Part shown: positions 34,290 through 46,801 of the stretch, piece after piece | Layout of the letters: the number at the start of each line of letters is the position of its first letter | Numbering within the stretch: position 1 is the first letter of the stretch | DNA from: Mytilisepta virgata | Lineage: Eukaryota > Mollusca > Bivalvia > Mytilida > Mytilidae | Direction: 5' to 3' | Length of the DNA: 64,000 nt | Assembly (NCBI GenBank): GCA_028015205.1 | Contig: CM051508.1 | Coordinates: 13,782,001 to 13,846,000, forward strand | The notes under the pieces: model-generated | Database searches by the model: none | What the model was told of the DNA's origin: nothing | What the model saw: only the letters and a program-made list of their open reading frames with translations | Program-made: the position numbers and the translations under genes

Positions 34290-35985
34290 GCCAAAAAATG
34301 GTATTCTCAGAACTCCATCTTTTAACGTACCAAGTATTGTAATGGAAAAAATTAATAGATAGGACAATTTTCTCATTTTAAAAACGGGTACGTTGACTGA
34401 GACAAACCCAACGAACGTTTTTATCTAAGAAGTGAACAAGCGTGTCTTTATATTTGTCAGAAATGATTCTTAAGACATGAAGTTTGTTTGAGATTAAATA
34501 GTAAATTTTAACCTGTTTGATAAGATATCTGGAATGTCTGTATTGACATTTGTAACTAATGAAGCATGTTATATTTAAATACAAAGTTCTTCTAAAATTG
34601 ATACAAACTTGTGATGAATTGAAAGACTGACACAGTATGACTTTGAAAAATTGATTTATTCTTAATAATACATATTGTAGAGATTGTATGTCTATGGAGG
34701 TTTGATGTAGCACGTTTTATTTCAATAAAAGTTCTTTAATCAAATTGTACTGAGGAAATAATTTGATATGGCATGATTCAGTTGCGTATTCATATTAGCT
34801 TTCATTAAATTTCTGTAGAAAAAGAATGTTATATTTCAAATTAATCCATCATTTTTGACAGTTTCTAAGCATGTTTTATAGTTATGATAAAAGGTTTGCA
34901 CCTAGTAAAAAAGAATTAGGAAACTATTTGGTTATTACTAAAACATTAATTAAATAAATAAAATATCTATAGCTTTTTATCGGTTAGGAAACAATTATTA
35001 TGGGAAAATAAACAGCAATTTGAAAGAGTTAAAAGCGAGGTAGGAAAAAAATTTAATGTGGAGTATGTAAGGTTGTTATATTTAATTAAGGGTCAGATCT
35101 GCTCTCGTACAATTGGTATATCGTTTGATGGTTATTGGATTTACCTTTGCCATTATAGTATTGGTAGTATTTGATCTAAATTCCACTCACTGGCAAACTT
35201 CTCATTCAGCACTACTTCCCCATGTTACATTTTTGACACGTATAGTTTGATTTGAACCTGTTCCAACATTTCGGATTTTTTCCGCTTTGTATTCTTTTGT
35301 TCGGTTTCTTGGGGATATTTAGTGTTTGTTTTTGTGACCTGTACATATTATTTTAAAAATATGACAATAACTTTATCCTGCAACACTAAATTGTTATCTC
35401 TTTGAGCGAAAAGGCATGAAACTGGAACATTTATATGTATCTGATTTGAAGGAGGGCCTAATTTGGCGAGTAATCTAGGCAAATGCAATGCAAGATATCG
35501 TTGCATGTGATGACAAGGGCACCAGGAGACGATATTGGGCTACTGATTCAATATCGAAAACAATACTGGGAAGCTATTGGTAAGCAAAAGGCGTAGTTGC
35601 TAAATAAATAACCAACAGTATACTGATTTTGCAGAGACATGATACAAGTCTATTGGGACGCTGACTAAAATTAGAATCAACTTATATTATATAACTTATA
35701 TTATATTTGCTGAATGAAATGACCCGGTTTATATTTCCGTACAGTACATTTCAGTACTTAATTGTTTGTATAAGAATCAATGAGTCTTTAGTCTGTTTAT
35801 CAATTTCGTGTCTACACGGAAAATTTGACTTTGATAGATCGTTTTGTTTGTATACATACATTAATGTAAATGTAAGCAAAAGACTTGATGCTGTTTGAAC
35901 CATCAACAAATAGTACACTATTACTGAAACTTTTACAACTCATTTTTGAATGGGAAGGTGGGCATATTTTATTATCACAACATTA
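34290..35985. other. Upstream flank of the retroelement; no gene recognised
   Basis: 34378-34713 is an open frame of 111 codons on the minus strand just upstream of the reverse transcriptase. It has no recognisable motif and could be the element's 5' region. Nothing is seen in the remainder. Confidence 0.4.
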
Positions 35986-36001
35986 AATAGAAAAGCGTAG
36001 A

Positions 36002-36274
36002 CTTCTTAAGATCCCTAGGGGTCAAAGGTTCTGCAAGTTCTGCAATGAGATAGAGGATGAAAAACACTTCTTTCTCAAATGCCCTAAATATAACTCCACC
36101 ACTAAAAATTATTTTGAATTTATGAAAAACATTCCTGAGTAGGATGATACTGATATAAATGACATAATAAAACTTAAAATAATACTAAACCCCACATCAG
36201 ACATTCAAATTAAAAATACAGTTACCTTTATTAGACAGTCATTAGAACTGAGGACGGGAGACCCAAAACTTTAA
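36002..36274 (+). pseudogene. Relic of a retroelement C-terminus (CCHC-like motif)
   Basis: The plus strand reads LLKIPRGQRFCKFCNEIEDE, then KHFFLKCPKYN, a stop (TAG at 36140), and continues in the same frame to a natural stop at 36272-36274 (ending RTGDPKL). The C-x2-C...H-x4-C pattern with EDE before the histidine is typical of the C-terminal knuckle of non-LTR retroelement proteins. No reverse transcriptase is seen upstream, so this is a 5'-truncated fragment with one premature stop. The element clade cannot be assigned. Confidence 0.6.
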
Positions 36275-36279
36275 TTTTG

Positions 36280-37585
36280 ACTGATGTTTTAATGTTATAT
36301 TGATTAATTTGATGTATGTTCGATTTATTTGTTTTGTTTGTCACAAATCATATATTTGATTTCCATGACAATGAATTATTTGATTTTATTTGATTAAAAT
36401 GAAAAATTATACAAGCAACATTTTAATCACCATTGAGAGATGTTTTACTACATTTTCATCCAGGGGTTTGTATCCCAGATGTAGATTTTTGTTACCCAGG
36501 AAAAGTGTTCAAAAGAATACTTAAAGAATACGCTAACAAACATATATATTATAGCATGACGTTTAATATCACTCTCTTCATCAACCTTATGTTTATATAA
36601 GAGCCCAAGAGCACACAGGAATGTGATAAATTTTCCGAACATCGACGGAAATTCATGTGGTAAATCCGGAGGCAGTCAATATAGGGATTTTAACAGCCTG
36701 TTTAGGAATTTTTTAAAATAACATAGAGCACCCTTTATATCTATAGATTTATCTTAGGGTCAACTATCATAATGCATTTATTTTCAATTGTGTGTATGAT
36801 GAACAAACAGAGTAATATATACCAAATAACCACCAGATAAGAGATACATGTATGCACCACTATTATAGAAACTAAATATAAGTTTTATACGAGCTGATGT
36901 GATGCAGTACTGAAAATAGATATTTATTTGAATAAAGCTTCTGTTTTTAATTTCTACCTTTCTTCCGTGTATTCCATATTTTGTAAATTTGTTTTGATAG
37001 ATTACATGTTTTCTGATTAAAGCTGTTGTTTTTGTTTTACCAAACATAATCTATTGTATACTTTCTGAAAAATAAATAACTAAATACAAATGTCTAAAGA
37101 TTGTATTACAGTAAAAAAGTTGAGTGTAAACTGAAACCAAAATTTAACCGCAACATTGTACAAAAAGTGGAAATTCGATTAAAAAAATAATCATATGTAA
37201 GCATTTTCTTTTTTCTTTTCTTTTAGTTGCTTTGTGAAGTAAAAGTTGTCTTTGCTTTGACAGCTGTCAGGAAACCTTATTCATTTATTGTTTTCAAAAG
37301 TTTTTTTTATATGTTTTGCATCAACAACTCTTAATTTTAAAGGTTGTCCTTTTCTATTACAGACGATGGCTTATAATAGCCTATATTTGGAAGATAACAA
37401 ACAGAAGTCTATGCAAAACTGATTGTAACGTCGATTCTGATTGGACAACGTTGAAAATCTAATGGCATCAAATGCACAATTGATGCTAAGAAATTATTTC
37501 GCAAGCGCAGACGTTATTTCCGACGTTTTGAAAATTTCCGTTTAAAAGCAATATTTTGACATCTGCATTACAATGGAGATAACAT
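36280..37585. other. No gene recognised
   Basis: AT-rich sequence. The frames at 36448-36642 and 36784-37047 (-) lack any supporting feature. Confidence 0.5.
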
Positions 37586-37604
37586 TATTGTATTTTATGA
37601 TTTG

Positions 37605-37715
37605 ACGGCGTCAATTGATGATTTGATGGTCGGAAATATCCGTTTACTGGCTTCGCTAACGGATCGCCAGTAAACTCATTTTCTGACCTTCAAATCATTC
37701 AAATAACAAGACCAA
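37605..37715. repeat. Foldback repeat with ~32-bp arms
   Basis: GATTTGATGGTCGGAAATAT, CCGTTTACTGG, then the centre CTTCGCTAACGGATCG, then CCAGTAAAC...CTGACCTTCAAATCA. Confidence 0.75.
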
Positions 37716-37719
37716 AAAT

Positions 37720-40560
37720 GAGCAAAATGTTATTAACATGGAAACATCAGTGATAATTTTTATATGTTTTATTTTTAACGCAGGACAATTTTATTCTCTA
37801 TTCTTTATTTTTAGAATACTATTGTCAATTTTGTATACAGCCATTTTAATATCTGAGATAAAAGAATGTTTGATATAAAACAAATTTATGACTTTATGTT
37901 ATTTTGACTAAAAATTGTACCTAATAAAATTCCAAATAATCTTCAGTTCTGATCAATATGTACAAAAGTAATACATCTATTTGAATTGTCTCTTATGGAT
38001 AAAACGTTTTAATTCATTATGTGCCATTGACGCAATCCTTATATCCGTATAGAGAACTTTTATCGTATCACATCTCTATATTCTCAATAAAGGTACTATA
38101 TGTAGACATATTTAGTATGATTAATATAGCTTTTGAAAGATATTTGTAGTGTTTTATATTCCATTTGCTTTTTATATAATATTTTAACCAATTTTTTTAT
38201 AAGAACTTTTATTATTTGTGAAATAAAATTGACGTCTTGACGATAAAATACCATTAATAGAGTTTTAAAATGTATGAGACTGATAAAAACATCATCAATT
38301 ATTTATAAATTTATCTAATGTTGCTTTACGTGACTTTAGATGCAATTTGCTATATATTAGCGGCAAGTAAAATTGTTGGAGGAAGCTCGACAATTTCAAA
38401 ACACCGACCGTCAACATGACTACTGACAATCCTTTTACACGAGGAACATTAATTATCGCCTTTGATCAAATTACCCTGGGAAGGCTAATGGGAAGGTTAA
38501 TGATTAGGACACGTAGTCCATGTTTAGTCTTTTTTTACCAGTGACACAGTGTAAAGAGTGCCAATGCGTGCCTGTCTAATATATTTTCTTTAGGGCAAAG
38601 CCGTTTGATTTTAAAATATATTCGGATGGGGGCAAGGAAACACATTGTAACTAGTAATAAAGACTCAAAATTAGGTGAAAAAGTCAGAGTACAAAGTCTG
38701 GTAAAAAAGTGAATATAATTAATGCGTTTTCTAATGAGTCCAATTGACATAGTTAGTGGTCTAGCAAAATACGTAGAATTACGTTTAAAAGGAACTATAT
38801 TGCATTACACATTTTTTTAATTTAAAAGAAACAATATGGGTTTTTATCTGTAATTATGGGCAATATGCTGTAGAAAATTGTTCCGGGAATTATAAAAATA
38901 GCAACAATCATTGACAGAATATGCGAGGACAGTCTATATCAGGCTTAGGGAGAGTATAGTGTTAAGGATTTTTCTGAAGATGTCGAAAAGGAATAGGCTG
39001 AGAGTCAGCTTTAAAGTACTTCTAGCAATGACCATGATTGATTTGTAGCAGTTGCAATGATTTGTTTTTCCATAAATTATGAATTTCGTTTTTATGTTTT
39101 GGTCATTTAAATGTCTGGCTTTTTACCTTTAGACAGTTAGTCAGCACATCGAGCTCTTATCATTTTCAATTTAGTCTCAAGGACTATCGACGAAGCTTGA
39201 TGTAAATAAATGCTGTTTTCTCGCATTAAAAGTGCTTTATTGGTAAAGTCGGAGGGTTCAGGAAAATGTATCCATCATTTCTTCTATGGGTTTATTCAGT
39301 TAAATCAGCAGTATTTTATAATGATGATTATCTTTTGTCAGCTTTTATAATTTGTGAAATATAGAAACCGAATACCATGAGATGTAGAGTAACCATAATT
39401 TATTTTCATGTGGAATGTTATAATCTTTTTGATTATTTTATGAATTAATGGTGTTTCTCATGAAATGGTTAGATTCTGAATTGAGGTCACGAGATTAATG
39501 CTTTTTTGCTGCACTTTTCGTCGTGGAGCTCATACGAATAATAGAGAACAGTGAAGTCATCTCGGTTCATCTGTGGTACGATGTATAATTAAAAACAATC
39601 TTATAACAAGAGCAAATCAATCTCCATTGAGAAAAAATTGAAACGAAAGGTCAGTTTGTCAACTCAGCATTTCCTATCACAAGCATTGGTTAATAATAAT
39701 ACTATAATGCACAGGTCTTTTTTTAAGTGGAAAGTTACTCTCCTGTGAATCCTTGAATGGAAGTCCACGGAAATTATTTTTTCACAATAGATAAACCGAC
39801 CATTTTATTACTGAAAAGGGGAAAGGGGGGTGGGGGGTGGGCGGTATGATATCTTTTCCAAAAAATAAATAACATCCATCTTTATCTGGAAAAAAAATTC
39901 TCACTATGATAAAAAAATTCAGCCTGCATATTGTACAAAACAAAATATGCGCCATGGCATATATTCCGCAAAAAAGTTTGTAGCTGAACCTTCAAGATTT
40001 GTGTACAGAGTTGATCTTGGAGGAAGTTGAAGACATTGTGAACGGTTAAAGACTGTAATTTTTTATAGATTTAACTTCTGCTATATTTATTGTACTATGA
40101 ATAGACTTAACCAAGCGGTATTTGTGGAGAAATTAGGGAGACAAAATGACGACACAATTTTACGTGAATGTGTGTGTTTGTCCCTCCTTTCTCCATTCTC
40201 ACCAGAATATTGTAGCTCCACAGTTAATACGAAATGGTCTATAACACACCTGACACTCCTTCTGAATGTGGGAAAAATGGTCATGGAGTGAAGTTACAAA
40301 GAAATAAACTAAAAAGGCAACCGAGACATTCATGACCCTAATTTCCTTATTTGGGGCAGGCGCATAACATGTGGCGATGTTAAACCAGTTTCGTGGAGCT
40401 CCAACCCTTCCCCGTTTTTAATATGGTCAAAGGAAAATAAAAAATATCAAAACATACAATAAAAGGCGATCCGACAAGTTCCAGCTCTCATGGTGACACA
40501 AAACATAAAAAAAAACAATGACCATGCAAGTGCTCATGTTAGCCGAAAGCAAGCTCCCTT
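37720..40560. other. No gene recognised
   Basis: AT-rich, with a G-rich run at 39820-39845. Overlapping frames at 40087-40291 on both strands have no support. Confidence 0.5.
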
Positions 40561-40563
40561 TAA

Positions 40564-40765
40564 GTAAAGTCAAGAAATACCAATGGGATATTCAAAGGAG
40601 GGGAATATCGAAACAACTGACGAACTCCGGAGAACAACGAAGACAAGACCAAAACAATACATGCACTACAATTAAACACTAAAAACAAATGAACAACATG
40701 GACCCCACCAAAAAACAGGGGGCAGACTCAGGTGCTCCGGAAGATTAAGCAGTCTCTGCTTCCTG
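40564..40765 (-). mobile_element. Isolated Penelope-like 3' tail, second subfamily
   Basis: Closely matches 44195-44380, the tail of the decayed copy at 44-45 kb, over about 190 bp, including the block around AACAACGAAGACAAGACC and the AGGTGCTCCGGAAGA stretch. It differs clearly from the tail of the intact copy, so two tail subfamilies exist here. The coding part is absent. Confidence 0.65.
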
Positions 40766-40926
40766 AATAAAAAATAAAAATTAGGCAACATAACTGAAAG
40801 ATTGAATATCCAAGTCTACCAATCTGGGGAAGCATTAGTCTACTACACCCCCAGCAAGCTGATAATGTAGTGTAGAAACATCATAATCTAACTTGTCATA
40901 GCTAGAAGTTGTACAAGGCCATAATT

Positions 40927-41182
40927 TGTTTGTTTGTTTAGTTGGGGTTTTACGCCGTTTTCAGCACATTTGGCTATTTCGCGGCGGCCAGTTTTTATTG
41001 GTGTACCCAGAGAGAACCACCGACCTTCGGTAGGAAAATTGGCAATCCTTATCAGTTTAGATCGGAGTCGAAAACACCCCGCCACAGGTGAGATTCGAAC
41101 TCGCAACCTAAGTGTTGACAGGCTAGTGATCATTAGTATTTATGACGAACTACCTAGACCATTTGGCCACCGAAGCCCCCCT
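40927..41182 (-). mobile_element. tRNA-derived SINE, second family
   Basis: Minus-strand copy of the 22.1 kb SINE. Here the B box is intact (GTTCGAATC, 41092-41100) while the A box is altered (TGGCCAAATGG, 41159-41169). The two copies therefore complement each other in defining the head. The tail is again AACTAAACAAAC-type. Confidence 0.75.
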
Positions 41183-41572
41183 ACAAGGTCATAAAATGGA
41201 CAAATAAAGCAAGCAAAAGAATGTATGAGGTAATTGATATTTGTACCAAACAATATTTGATTTAGGGATCGGACTAGAACGTTTGAAACGGTATCCTTTG
41301 CTAAAAAGTCAGTTCAATGATTTGATCAGATCCAAAGGGTGTTTGTTTGAGTTTATGAGCTTTGTAAACTATGTTACCATGAAAATGTGGATTGTGATAT
41401 ACCTTGTATAATCAAAGGTTTGCAAGTGCAGTTGAATTTTCGTACCAAAGATTCATATCGGTAATAAAATTTTGTAATTTGTTTTAGAAGTTTATGATGT
41501 CGATATCCTGATGTAACAGTTTTTTCTGTAAGAACTAAATTACATTCATTAAAGTCCTACAAATAACTACAT

Positions 41573-42240
41573 ACCCGACCAAACCGAACTAGTTCAGATA
41601 TATAAACTCCATAAGAGGGCGCTAAAGGTAAATCTCCGTTAAATGGAAAATTCACTATCGAAAAATTAAAATCATCCCGTTTGACATATATTTTAGTGTC
41701 ATGGTAGTATGTCGAGATCTAGAAAAGGTGTATTGTCATTCCTTTGATTGGATTTATTTAGAGTGAACTCAGCAGGATAAATTTCATTAATAATTTTACA
41801 ATTCTGGGTTATTTAGCGAAAGAATATCATCTAAATATGTAAAAGTGTTACTGAAATATATTAATAGGTCGTGTTTAGTTTGGTCTTTATATAGCTTAGC
41901 CATAAATTGCGATGTGATTCATAACAATAGACAAACATGTCCACAGCAAGAAATGCACAATTTGTGCCCACTGGAATACTCAGTCTGATAATTTGTCTAA
42001 AGCCGTTTCTTCCAAAACGAATAAAATAAGCCAGTTGAAAATTTAAAGCATTAATCATATCCGGATAGGTCCAGTTAGTGTATTTGTCCTGTCTATCACA
42101 ACTGAAAAAAAGCTTTCAATTTATTGAAACATATATAGGTACTTACGGAATTATCAAAGCACCATTTAATTAGATGGGGTAAAATTGTGTAAAGGGTAGA
42201 AAAGTCGAAACTGTTAATTGAATTAAATGGATCTTCTGTA
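41573..42240 (-). pseudogene. Decayed Penelope-like reverse transcriptase fragment
   Basis: The minus strand reads as broken pieces of the reverse transcriptase from motif A (FDFSTLYT-like, near 42.2 kb) through motif B (an IPVGTNCAFLAVDMFVYCYE block at 41.93-41.98 kb) and a YLDDILSLN-type block (41.8 kb) to a YGVYISELVRF-like block (41.6 kb). Several frameshifts are present. A different, older copy from that at 44-45 kb. Confidence 0.65.
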
Positions 42241-42691
42241 GAATGATGTTTATCCAATACTTCTAGAGAACTTTAATATGGAAATGACATATGTTTTATG
42301 TAGGGACTATTCACTTTCATGTGCAATTCCTCTAGTTTAGTAATGTATGATAGTTCTATTTTATCTGTGTTTACCTATGTCTTTTCATAAAGAAAAAAAT
42401 GTCTTACATAAGGTAAATGTCTACAATATTCCTACTTGAAAAATTATAAAATTTGCTTTGCGTGTGTGAAAAAATAATTTTATTTTTCCAGGCCATTATC
42501 AAGCACAAAAATCCCACCCCCCCAATAATAAAATCGGTAATAAAATGATAGGTGCCTAAATTCTAGTAACAGATTTACAAAAGTTTTTTTTTGTTCAGTA
42601 GATTTATTCATCGAAAGCTAACAATTTTGATTACAAATGCATAAAACTATTTGGGATTGCTTATGATATCTTATATCAATTTAAATCTATT

Positions 42692-42870
42692 AACGCGATT
42701 TTTTTTTGTTTTCAAACTTACAAGTAACCTCCATTAATATTTAAATTTTAAATGTGAATGTTTTGTTAACTGATCATTTACGGGATTTTTTTTGTGTTTA
42801 AAAACGAACAGATAACTCCCATTAATCATGTTAACATTTAATCGTTAAATGTAATTGTTTTGTTAACCGA
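42692..42870 (+). repeat. ~90-bp tandem duplication
   Basis: Two units, each a GATTTTTTTTTG-type run, then TAACCTCCATTAAT (or TAACTCCCATTAAT) and AAATGTNATTGTTTTGTTAAC. Confidence 0.65.
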
Positions 42871-43124
42871 CATCTGCTTCCTGCGTATATCTGACGGTAA
42901 TGGTTTTTCCATCTGCTTTTTTGTGCATTTTGTTTTTATTGTTTCGGATTTCCAAAATTTGATCCCTCATTACTGCTGATTAGAAATAAATTGGTAAAAG
43001 GTTCCATGATAATATTTTTTGCATAATTATATACTTTTTACCCTCATATGACTTTACAACTTATTTGATAATAACCAGTGGTATTTTACGAAACATATAA
43101 TTATCCAGCATTTTCGAAGAAATT

Positions 43125-43280
43125 GTAATTGTCTCCGTCCGTCATGTCCGTCCATTGCAATTTGTAATTGTCTCCGTCCGTCATGTCCGTCCATCACAAT
43201 TTGTAATTGTCTCCGTCCGTCAGTCCGTCACAATTTGTAATTGCCTGCGTCCGTCATGTCCGTCCGTCACAATTTCTTGC
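43125..43280 (+). repeat. Short tandem array with GTCCGTC motifs
   Basis: Four units of roughly 35-47 bp, each CAATTTGTAATTGTCTCCGT then CCGTCATGTCCGTCC. It directly precedes the ~155 bp units, so the two may be parts of one element. Confidence 0.8.
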
Positions 43281-43309
43281 AACGTCAATTCCTTCACTAA
43301 GGGATATAA

Positions 43310-43650
43310 TTTCTATATAGAATGGTTTCATACTACCTATGGATGCACACTAAGGTTTAACAGTTTTTTTTTAACTTCAGCCCTACAGTTGTCAACTTTG
43401 AAATTGTCAGTTTAAGCTTTTGACGTAAACTTCTCTATCATTATTTATTTTATGCATACATTATGTACATTCTCAATAAGATTTTAGAATTTTGATTTTC
43501 AAAATTGGAGCCCACAAGAGACAAATTGCAAACATTGTGAATTTAAACTAGTGACCTTTTTCCATTTGATTTATTGATTTAATTTCTTCATAGAATGATT
43601 GCATGAAATATGTAAACGGGCAATAAGGTTTTAGAATTTTGACTTTTCGT
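43310..43650 (+). repeat. Second locus of the ~155-bp tandem repeat
   Basis: About two diverged units of the repeat arrayed at 25.6-26.3 kb, sharing TAGAATTTTGATTTTCAAAA, the GTGAATTTAA block and GATGCACA/GGGCAATAAGG. Confidence 0.65.
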
Positions 43651-43654
43651 AAAT

Positions 43655-44140
43655 GTCTCAACAAATTGCAGGATTGCGAGATCAATGTCGATTCCGACAT
43701 TGGTTTTCTAGTTTAAATAATAACACATTCTTGTCACTTTGTTTTGATATTCTGAATTACCATCTTTTCAAACTAAATGAAAATAACAAGATTCGATCAA
43801 GACATTTCAGATACATATAGGTCAAGATGAGTTTTGACCAGTTCAGCACAGGTAAAGTTAATCATTGCATAATTCATTCTTAACAACTCTAATTGACTAC
43901 AATTATATCTTGTCTTGTAAAATACGAAAAGTAGACAGGGATTGGGCAACTTTCAAATGGACAAAGGCAATGGCAACTTTAGTCCTTTTGTCATTTCAGA
44001 AATTGTACAAATCAAGACACTCATGGTTAAATATAAGACAACAAAGGTCGTGTATGTTATTAGTATTTGCACCTATTCAAAGGTAGGAATAATACTTTCA
44101 CTGACCTTTTTGTCTCTTTAAATTCTGAATAGTGTCTCAA
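43655..44140. other. No gene recognised
   Basis: One frame at 43865-44086 (+), without motif support. Confidence 0.4.
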
Positions 44141-44142
44141 CT

Positions 44143-45875
44143 AATTACACCTTATGTAAGAATGCTGTAACCTGATCGGTTAATTAGTAAAGTAAAGAAA
44201 TACCAAAGGGATATATTCGAAGGAGGGAAAAATCGAAACAACAGAACAACGAAGACAAGACCAAAACAATACATGCACGACAATTCAAAACTAAAAACAT
44301 ATGAACAACATGGACTCCACCAAATAGACTCGAGTGCTCCGGAAGAGTAAGCAGTCTCTGCTTCCTGCAGGTCACCCGCTATGCTGCCCATGTCAAATCC
44401 GGTATGAGGAAGGGATAACATCAATGGAACAGGTCTATTTTCATTTGGGAAACGGTTTTTCATACCTGTAAACCAAGTCATGTTGACGTCCATAAAACTT
44501 TAATAAGGATGACTCCAACTTAGGAGCAACATACCCCTGTCTGAGCAACTTTTCTGTCAGGAGCCAGTCTCTGTCAAGGAAGTCAATGTATTTTCACAAG
44601 CTCTGGAATAACGTATGAGTTGTGAAATATATACTCCATACGCCGGCGCTTCTGGAATATTGCAGCTCAAAAATGGGAAGTTGACGATTGGAAAGTCAAG
44701 TCATCCCGTTTGTCGTAAAGTTTTGTATTCAACCTTCCTCTGGTGTCAATTTCTAGGTGAAGGTCAACATAAGATGCAGACTAAGCAGTGTCTGTGGTAT
44801 CCTTAATTTCGAGCAGAATGGGATAGATGACATGTAAGAAATTCCCAAAACGTGAATTGTTGAGTGATAACACATTATCTATGTAGCGGAAGCTGAAATT
44901 AAAGGTACGGGCTAGCTTCTTCTGTTTTTCCTTAAGAAGCCCGCTAAGGAAGTCTGCCTAATATGAGTATAGGAACAAGTCGGCCAGGAGTGGCGCACAA
45001 TTAGTACCCATAGGAATGCCAATTGTCTGTTGGAAACACATCCACCAAATTGAACAAATATGTTGTTGATAAAAAAAAAATTCAATCATCAGGACAATTT
45101 CGTCCTATGTATATTTTTTGTTAGATTTAGAGTGGTTTTTAACAAAGTATGATTTATCTCTACCAATGACATGGTATGTGCATCGGCTGTTGTCATTTTT
45201 ATTTCGAAAGCATCGATGGATTAGATCTTTCAACTACTCTTCCAGTTGTGAATGAGGAATGGTGGTATAGAGGGTAGAGAAATCAAATATTTTTATGCTG
45301 TTACAGACTGAAATGGACCGAGATCGTAAAATAATTTTTAAGTCTTTGGAGTTATTTAATATCCACATGTGATTGATATCACTTCTTGAATAGCTTGTCT
45401 CCCAATAACTTTGGAGGCCAGATTGACAGCTGTTAAAATACAAGTTAGAAGTTAAGACAATGGTTTGGTGGAACACTTGGCAGATCCAGCTATAAAACGT
45501 TGTTTGTATGCACACTTATGCGTAGTATACAGCATTGTATAAATTTACTATATCTAATATTAGTATCTTTGGATTGTTATTATGTAACTTGGGTAACCAG
45601 TACAAGGATATTTTTCACAAATATTATGCATTACAAACGATTTCACAGGCAGCGGGGTATTTGTCAAATGTATTTGCCACTTTTCACCCTAGGCGGTGGT
45701 ATTTGCGAAAAATACTCTTATCCGACTGGACGCCTGAAATGTCTACATCATCACTGCGTTTTAGTATTAGCGTTTGTAGAGGGAATACCTTATTTTGACA
45801 TTCGGTGTAATTAAACAGATACATCATGTTCGGGAGGGGTATTTGCGAAAAAATGTCTCGAGACGAAATTTCCAT
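44143..45875 (+). repeat. Copy of the 1.07-kb dispersed repeat, split by a retroelement
   Basis: The left piece, 44143-44185, matches 1068-1110; the right piece, 45606-45875, matches 1116-1380. Between them lies a decayed Penelope-like copy. Order and orientation are kept, so the retroelement inserted into this repeat. Confidence 0.65.
44186..45605 (-). pseudogene. 5'-truncated, decayed Penelope-like copy inserted in another repeat
   Basis: The minus strand carries the WIPKLH region at about 45.58 kb, then the IAGSA...SCVK region, motif A (FDFSTLYTTIPHSQLEE, near 45.25 kb), motif B (IPMGTNCAPLLADLFLYS, near 45.0 kb), a YIDNVLSLN variant of motif C (44.87 kb), the KLYDKRDD region (44.7 kb) and a 3' tail to 44186. 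There are several frameshifts and stops. Motif C reads N in place of one catalytic aspartate. Flanking sequence on both sides belongs to one dispersed repeat, which gives the insertion boundaries. Confidence 0.7.
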
Positions 45876-45944
45876 TTAACAGCTATTATTCTGCTAGTGT
45901 CTGATTTTCAAAAATAAATAAGTCTAAGACTCTTCCAGGAATTT

Positions 45945-46430
45945 TTTTCTGCCCCAATGGCAAATTTCAAAATTCCGAAACCTTTGGCGCAGACAACTTT
46001 TTAAGTGCTAGTGATGCACCAATTTTGATGTTTCTACCGCTTAGGGCGTAAAAGGAGTTCTATGACAATCGATTTGGGGATTTTTGAACTCTTGTTGCTA
46101 TGCTCCCAGGGATTAAGGTCTCATACCACTTTTAAATTTGCCATATATAATACAAGTCATGATTTCAGTTTCAGCATTTTAGTCCAAATAGTTTAGAAGA
46201 TTTCACTATTTACTGGATATCGCGAAATCCGTTTATTGCTCATAATTATGCCCTAAGGGCAAATTCCAAAATTCCGAGACCTTCGGCACAATTTACATCA
46301 ACAATGCTAACAATGATCAAAGTTTCAGTTTTCTATCTCTTATGGTTCCTGAGATAATCCTAGACATTACGTACACACGTACTTACGGCGAACAACAAAA
46401 CAATATCCCCGCCGCTTCGATAACGCGGGG
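45945..46430 (+). repeat. Duplicated block with CAAATTTCAAAATTCCGA
   Basis: GGCAAATTTCAAAATTCCGA at 45959 recurs as GGCAAATTCCAAAATTCCGA at 46258, each followed by an ACCTTTGGC/ACCTTCGGC segment. The block ends near GATAACGCGGGGATAA, which looks like the end of a dispersed repeat. Confidence 0.45.
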
Positions 46431-46625
46431 ATAAAAATGAACATTTGAATTATCTTGAGTTGATAAATTTCACAATCAACTGGACATCGTTGTAGAATCT
46501 TTATTTATCCACTTTTGTCGGGGCCATTTAGGTCAAATGTTTGAGGATTTCCAACTGTTTTGAAAGGCGTTAGGCGACTTAGTCAATTCACTGTAGAGAT
46601 TTGATGTTGTCGGCTAGACATTTTT

Positions 46626-46777
46626 CACTCCTGGCATTTATAGGAGTTCGTGTTGTTCATTGTTTTTTAGTTTTCAGTGTTTATTTGTTGTGCTAGTGGT
46701 TGTTCATTTGTCTTCCCGGGTTTGTCTGTCCAATGGAGTATTTTTGATTTGCTCCTTAGGTATATTTGTCATCTTTT
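46626..46777 (+). mobile_element. Isolated Penelope-like 3' tail fragment
   Basis: Plus-strand match to the last ~150 bp of the 31.9 kb tail, from CTCCTGGCATTTATAGGAGT through CTTCCCGGGTTTGTCTGTCC to TCCTTAGGTATATTTGTC. It is shorter than the intron copies. Confidence 0.65.
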
Positions 46778-46801
46778 CCACATGTCCGTTATGTTTGATA
46801 T

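Noticed and set aside
40888..41194. Frames of 81-86 codons on both strands
   Set aside because: They lie inside a SINE and reflect its sequence, as do those at 22107-22408.
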